Shown here in pieces: positions 62,670 through 64,000 of a stretch of 64,000 nucleotides of DNA (positions are counted from its first letter, which is position 1; each line of letters opens with the position of its first letter). The DNA is from Candidatus Zixiibacteriota bacterium (GTDB taxonomy: Bacteria; Zixibacteria; MSB-5A5; GN15; JAAZOE01): positions 1-64,000 of the forward strand of contig DAOUTW010000018.1 of NCBI GenBank assembly GCA_030668485.1, written 5' to 3'. A program made the position numbers and the translations under genes. The notes beneath the pieces are model-generated. The model was given only the letters and a program-made list of their open reading frames with translations, was not told where the DNA came from and made no database searches.

Positions 62670-63428
62670 TCAAATTTCAGCCGCAACCGCCTTCGGGATC
62701 CAGCCCTTGAGACGATTTTCGAAATTTACCCAGTAATATCCGGCCTCTTCCCGCTCAATTACAAACATTAAGCCGGCATGAGCGGTGAATTTGGTGTTGA
62801 AATCCTCTCCGGGGCCGTTTTTAACATCGGCCTGCTGCACCAGGACCACACCCCGGCGAGTCAACACATCACGATCCAGTTTGGCACCCGTAAACACCAC
62901 CGCCACAACGAATAAGAGAAGAATGGCGGCGAATACCGGGGTCGGGACATGATAACGATTATAGATGAAACGAACGAGGATTATAACCATCGTCAAGAGG
63001 TACAGAACCACGGCAATCCAGGTAATGCCGTTAAGAGTAAATGAGTCAAAAAAACTATTGATATAATCGAGGAGGATGGTCTCTTCGGAAATCTCGATTT
63101 TATCGATTGCGAATTGCCGGGCAAAAGCGAGGTTGGCCTGGATATCATCGTCTCCGGGGTCGAGCCTGACCGCCCTGATATAGTTCACTATTGCCAGGCC
63201 CAACTGCCCTTCCCGGAAATAAGCGTTCCCCAAATTGTAATACAATTCGGCCGATTCATACTCCGCCGATACAATCTTTTCGTACTCCTGAATGGCCCCG
63301 GCATAATCGCCTTCAGTATAAAGTTTGTTACCCTGTTCGAAATTGTGGTCAAGGCTCCCTGCCAGGGTCGATGAAACGCAGATGAGACAGGCAAGAATTG
63401 TCAACCATGGGGCAAAACGCTGTATCAT
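62670..63428 (-). CDS. BatE-like protein: TPR, membrane segments and SH3 domain
   Basis: This 252-residue protein has a signal sequence (FAPWLTILACLICVSSTLAGS) and tetratricopeptide repeats (FEQGNKLYTEGDYAGAIQEYEKIV; AELYYNLGNAYFREGQLGLAIVNYIRAVRLDP). Two membrane helices follow (ITWIAVVLYLLTMVIILV; VFAAILLLFVVAVVFTGA), then a C-terminal SH3-like domain (VVLVQQADVKNGPGEDF...GYYWVNFENRLKGWIPK). That order matches BatE of the Bacteroides aerotolerance cluster. Its start overlaps the BatD-like stop by 4 bp. Confidence 0.88.
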   Translation of the reverse strand: MIQRFAPWLTILACLICVSSTLAGSLDHNFEQGNKLYTEGDYAGAIQEYEKIVSAEYESAELYYNLGNAYFREGQLGLAIVNYIRAVRLDPGDDDIQANLAFARQFAIDKIEISEETILLDYINSFFDSFTLNGITWIAVVLYLLTMVIILVRFIYNRYHVPTPVFAAILLLFVVAVVFTGAKLDRDVLTRRGVVLVQQADVKNGPGEDFNTKFTAHAGLMFVIEREEAGYYWVNFENRLKGWIPKAVAAEI

Positions 63429-64000
63429 AGCGCCTCCTCAAGGTTGACGATGAGCGACCGCGCCTGTTCGAAGAGCTCTTTTTTTCCGGCCGAGGCTCCC
63501 GATCCTCCGGCGAAACGACCAAAACCGAGAGTATTTAAAATTCCGATCGTTTCTTCAAGGAGGCTGTCAGAAATATTTTCCCCCCTGAGGAGTACGCTAA
63601 CCTTTTCGGAGGTCAGTCCATGAGCCGAGACATTGAATTTATCGGCGATAAACTGATAGACCGCTGTCGATAGCTCTGTATAAAATGCATTTTCATCATC
63701 ACTGCTCAAGTATTTCCCGGCCTGTTTCAGCCGCTTTTTGGCCTCGCCCGTGGCCCGTCGCTGGCGCGCGTAACCAATATCATTGGTTAGACGGCGCTTT
63801 CTGCGGTTATCAAACAGGCTGCCGAAAACAACGAGCAGAGGCAACACCAGGACCATCAAAAATAGCGGTGAGGTTAAAAGAATTCTGCCCCGGCGAGTCA
63901 GGTTGCCGTTTTCCACCCTGATAAATCTGATATCGGTCTCGTTCAAATTGATAATCTGACCGGACACCATATTATAGGGAATATCGGCTCCGGCGACCTC
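63425..64000 (-). CDS. BatD-like protein, C-terminal part, runs off the window
   Basis: The reading frame is open from the right edge (EVAGADIPYNMVSGQ...), so the true start lies beyond 64000 and the ORF-track Met at 63970 is internal. Visible are the conserved INLNETDIRFI segment, a transmembrane helix (LTSPLFLMVLVLPLLVVFG), a basic coiled stretch (DNRRKRRLTNDIGYARQRRATGEAKKRLKQAGKYL), and a C-terminal helical domain (DENAFYTELSTAVYQFIADKFNVSAHGLTSEKV). These fit the end of BatD (oxygen-tolerance family), and pairing with BatE supports this. Confidence 0.85.
   Translation of the reverse strand, partial: EVAGADIPYNMVSGQIINLNETDIRFIRVENGNLTRRGRILLTSPLFLMVLVLPLLVVFGSLFDNRRKRRLTNDIGYARQRRATGEAKKRLKQAGKYLSSDDENAFYTELSTAVYQFIADKFNVSAHGLTSEKVSVLLRGENISDSLLEETIGILNTLGFGRFAGGSGASAGKKELFEQARSLIVNLEEAL

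Noticed and set aside
1-64000. CRISPR array, prophage, IS element or rRNA operon
   Set aside because: I found no regularly spaced repeat array, no cas, integrase, transposase or phage structural genes, and no rRNA. The repeats seen are dispersed and irregular.

Overview
The window reads as an ordinary bacterial chromosome segment of moderate GC. It probably comes from an FCB-group organism, candidate phylum Zixibacteria or a close relative. That placement is inferred from family content: a dockerin-type 'CGDANGDGD..VGDAVYLINYVFKGG' motif, a giant SprA-like outer-membrane protein, BatD/BatE-like proteins, bacillithiol synthesis, KorABCD, and selenocysteine machinery. No 16S or marker-gene search was possible.

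Layout. (1) 1-2.2 kb is accessory DNA. It holds a secreted dockerin/FISUMP protein with a C-terminal segment that looks like a diversity-generating retroelement (DGR) variable region. This is followed by a broken gene for the DGR accessory protein Avd, too short for the ORF track, and then repeat-rich non-coding DNA. (2) 2.2-5.7 kb (+) is a MerR-type regulator with its own promoter/dyad, a b-type cytochrome membrane subunit, an HdrD-like iron-sulfur protein and a lone response-regulator receiver. (3) 5.7-7.3 kb is a repeat-bearing gap and an unknown protein with a HEPN-like R-N-x3-H motif. (4) 7.4-16.3 kb (-) is a TCA-cycle block: sucC-sucD-korDABC-ndk-larA-like-mdh-icd. icd carries an in-frame amber codon. 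(5) 16.4-26.1 kb (-) holds cca, carbamate kinase with a cpgS-like P-loop protein, an aldehyde dehydrogenase, tgt, radA and an MlaFE-type ABC transporter. (6) 26.1-27.8 kb is a Fic-protein island bounded by 68-bp direct repeats. (7) 28.4-40.7 kb (-) holds dnaB, a family-4 uracil-DNA glycosylase, coaBC and a Smg/DUF494 protein, then glnA-gatA-hydrolase-gatB-purN-purC-purH, which looks like a glutamine-amide/purine operon. (8) 40.9-46.7 kb (-) is an M28 peptidase lipoprotein, selA, selB and an amidohydrolase, ending in a clear terminator. (9) 46.7-56.4 kb (-) is recG, DUF1844, murB and sprA. (10) 56.4-57 kb contains tRNA-Sec (anticodon UCA) with its own promoter, among repeats. (11) 57-64 kb (-) holds bshC-bshA-bshB1, corA, a YbhN-like membrane protein, and BatE/BatD-like genes running off the right edge.

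How the parts fit. SelA, SelB and tRNA-Sec together imply that UGA is read as selenocysteine; selD and the selenoproteins are not in the window. The kor/suc/mdh/icd block supplies 2-oxoglutarate:ferredoxin-linked TCA chemistry, and the MerR-Hdr module suggests ferredoxin/thiol-disulfide/quinone electron transfer under redox control. Bacillithiol genes point to a low-molecular-weight thiol redox system.

Most notable signals: the decayed DGR locus; a family of nested palindromic repeats whose two stems co-vary between copies; the amber codon splitting icd; the Fic island between near-perfect direct repeats; a tRNA-Sec with an irregular acceptor stem and a promoter placing transcription start at the mature 5' end; and a histone-H1-like lysine-rich tail on SucD.
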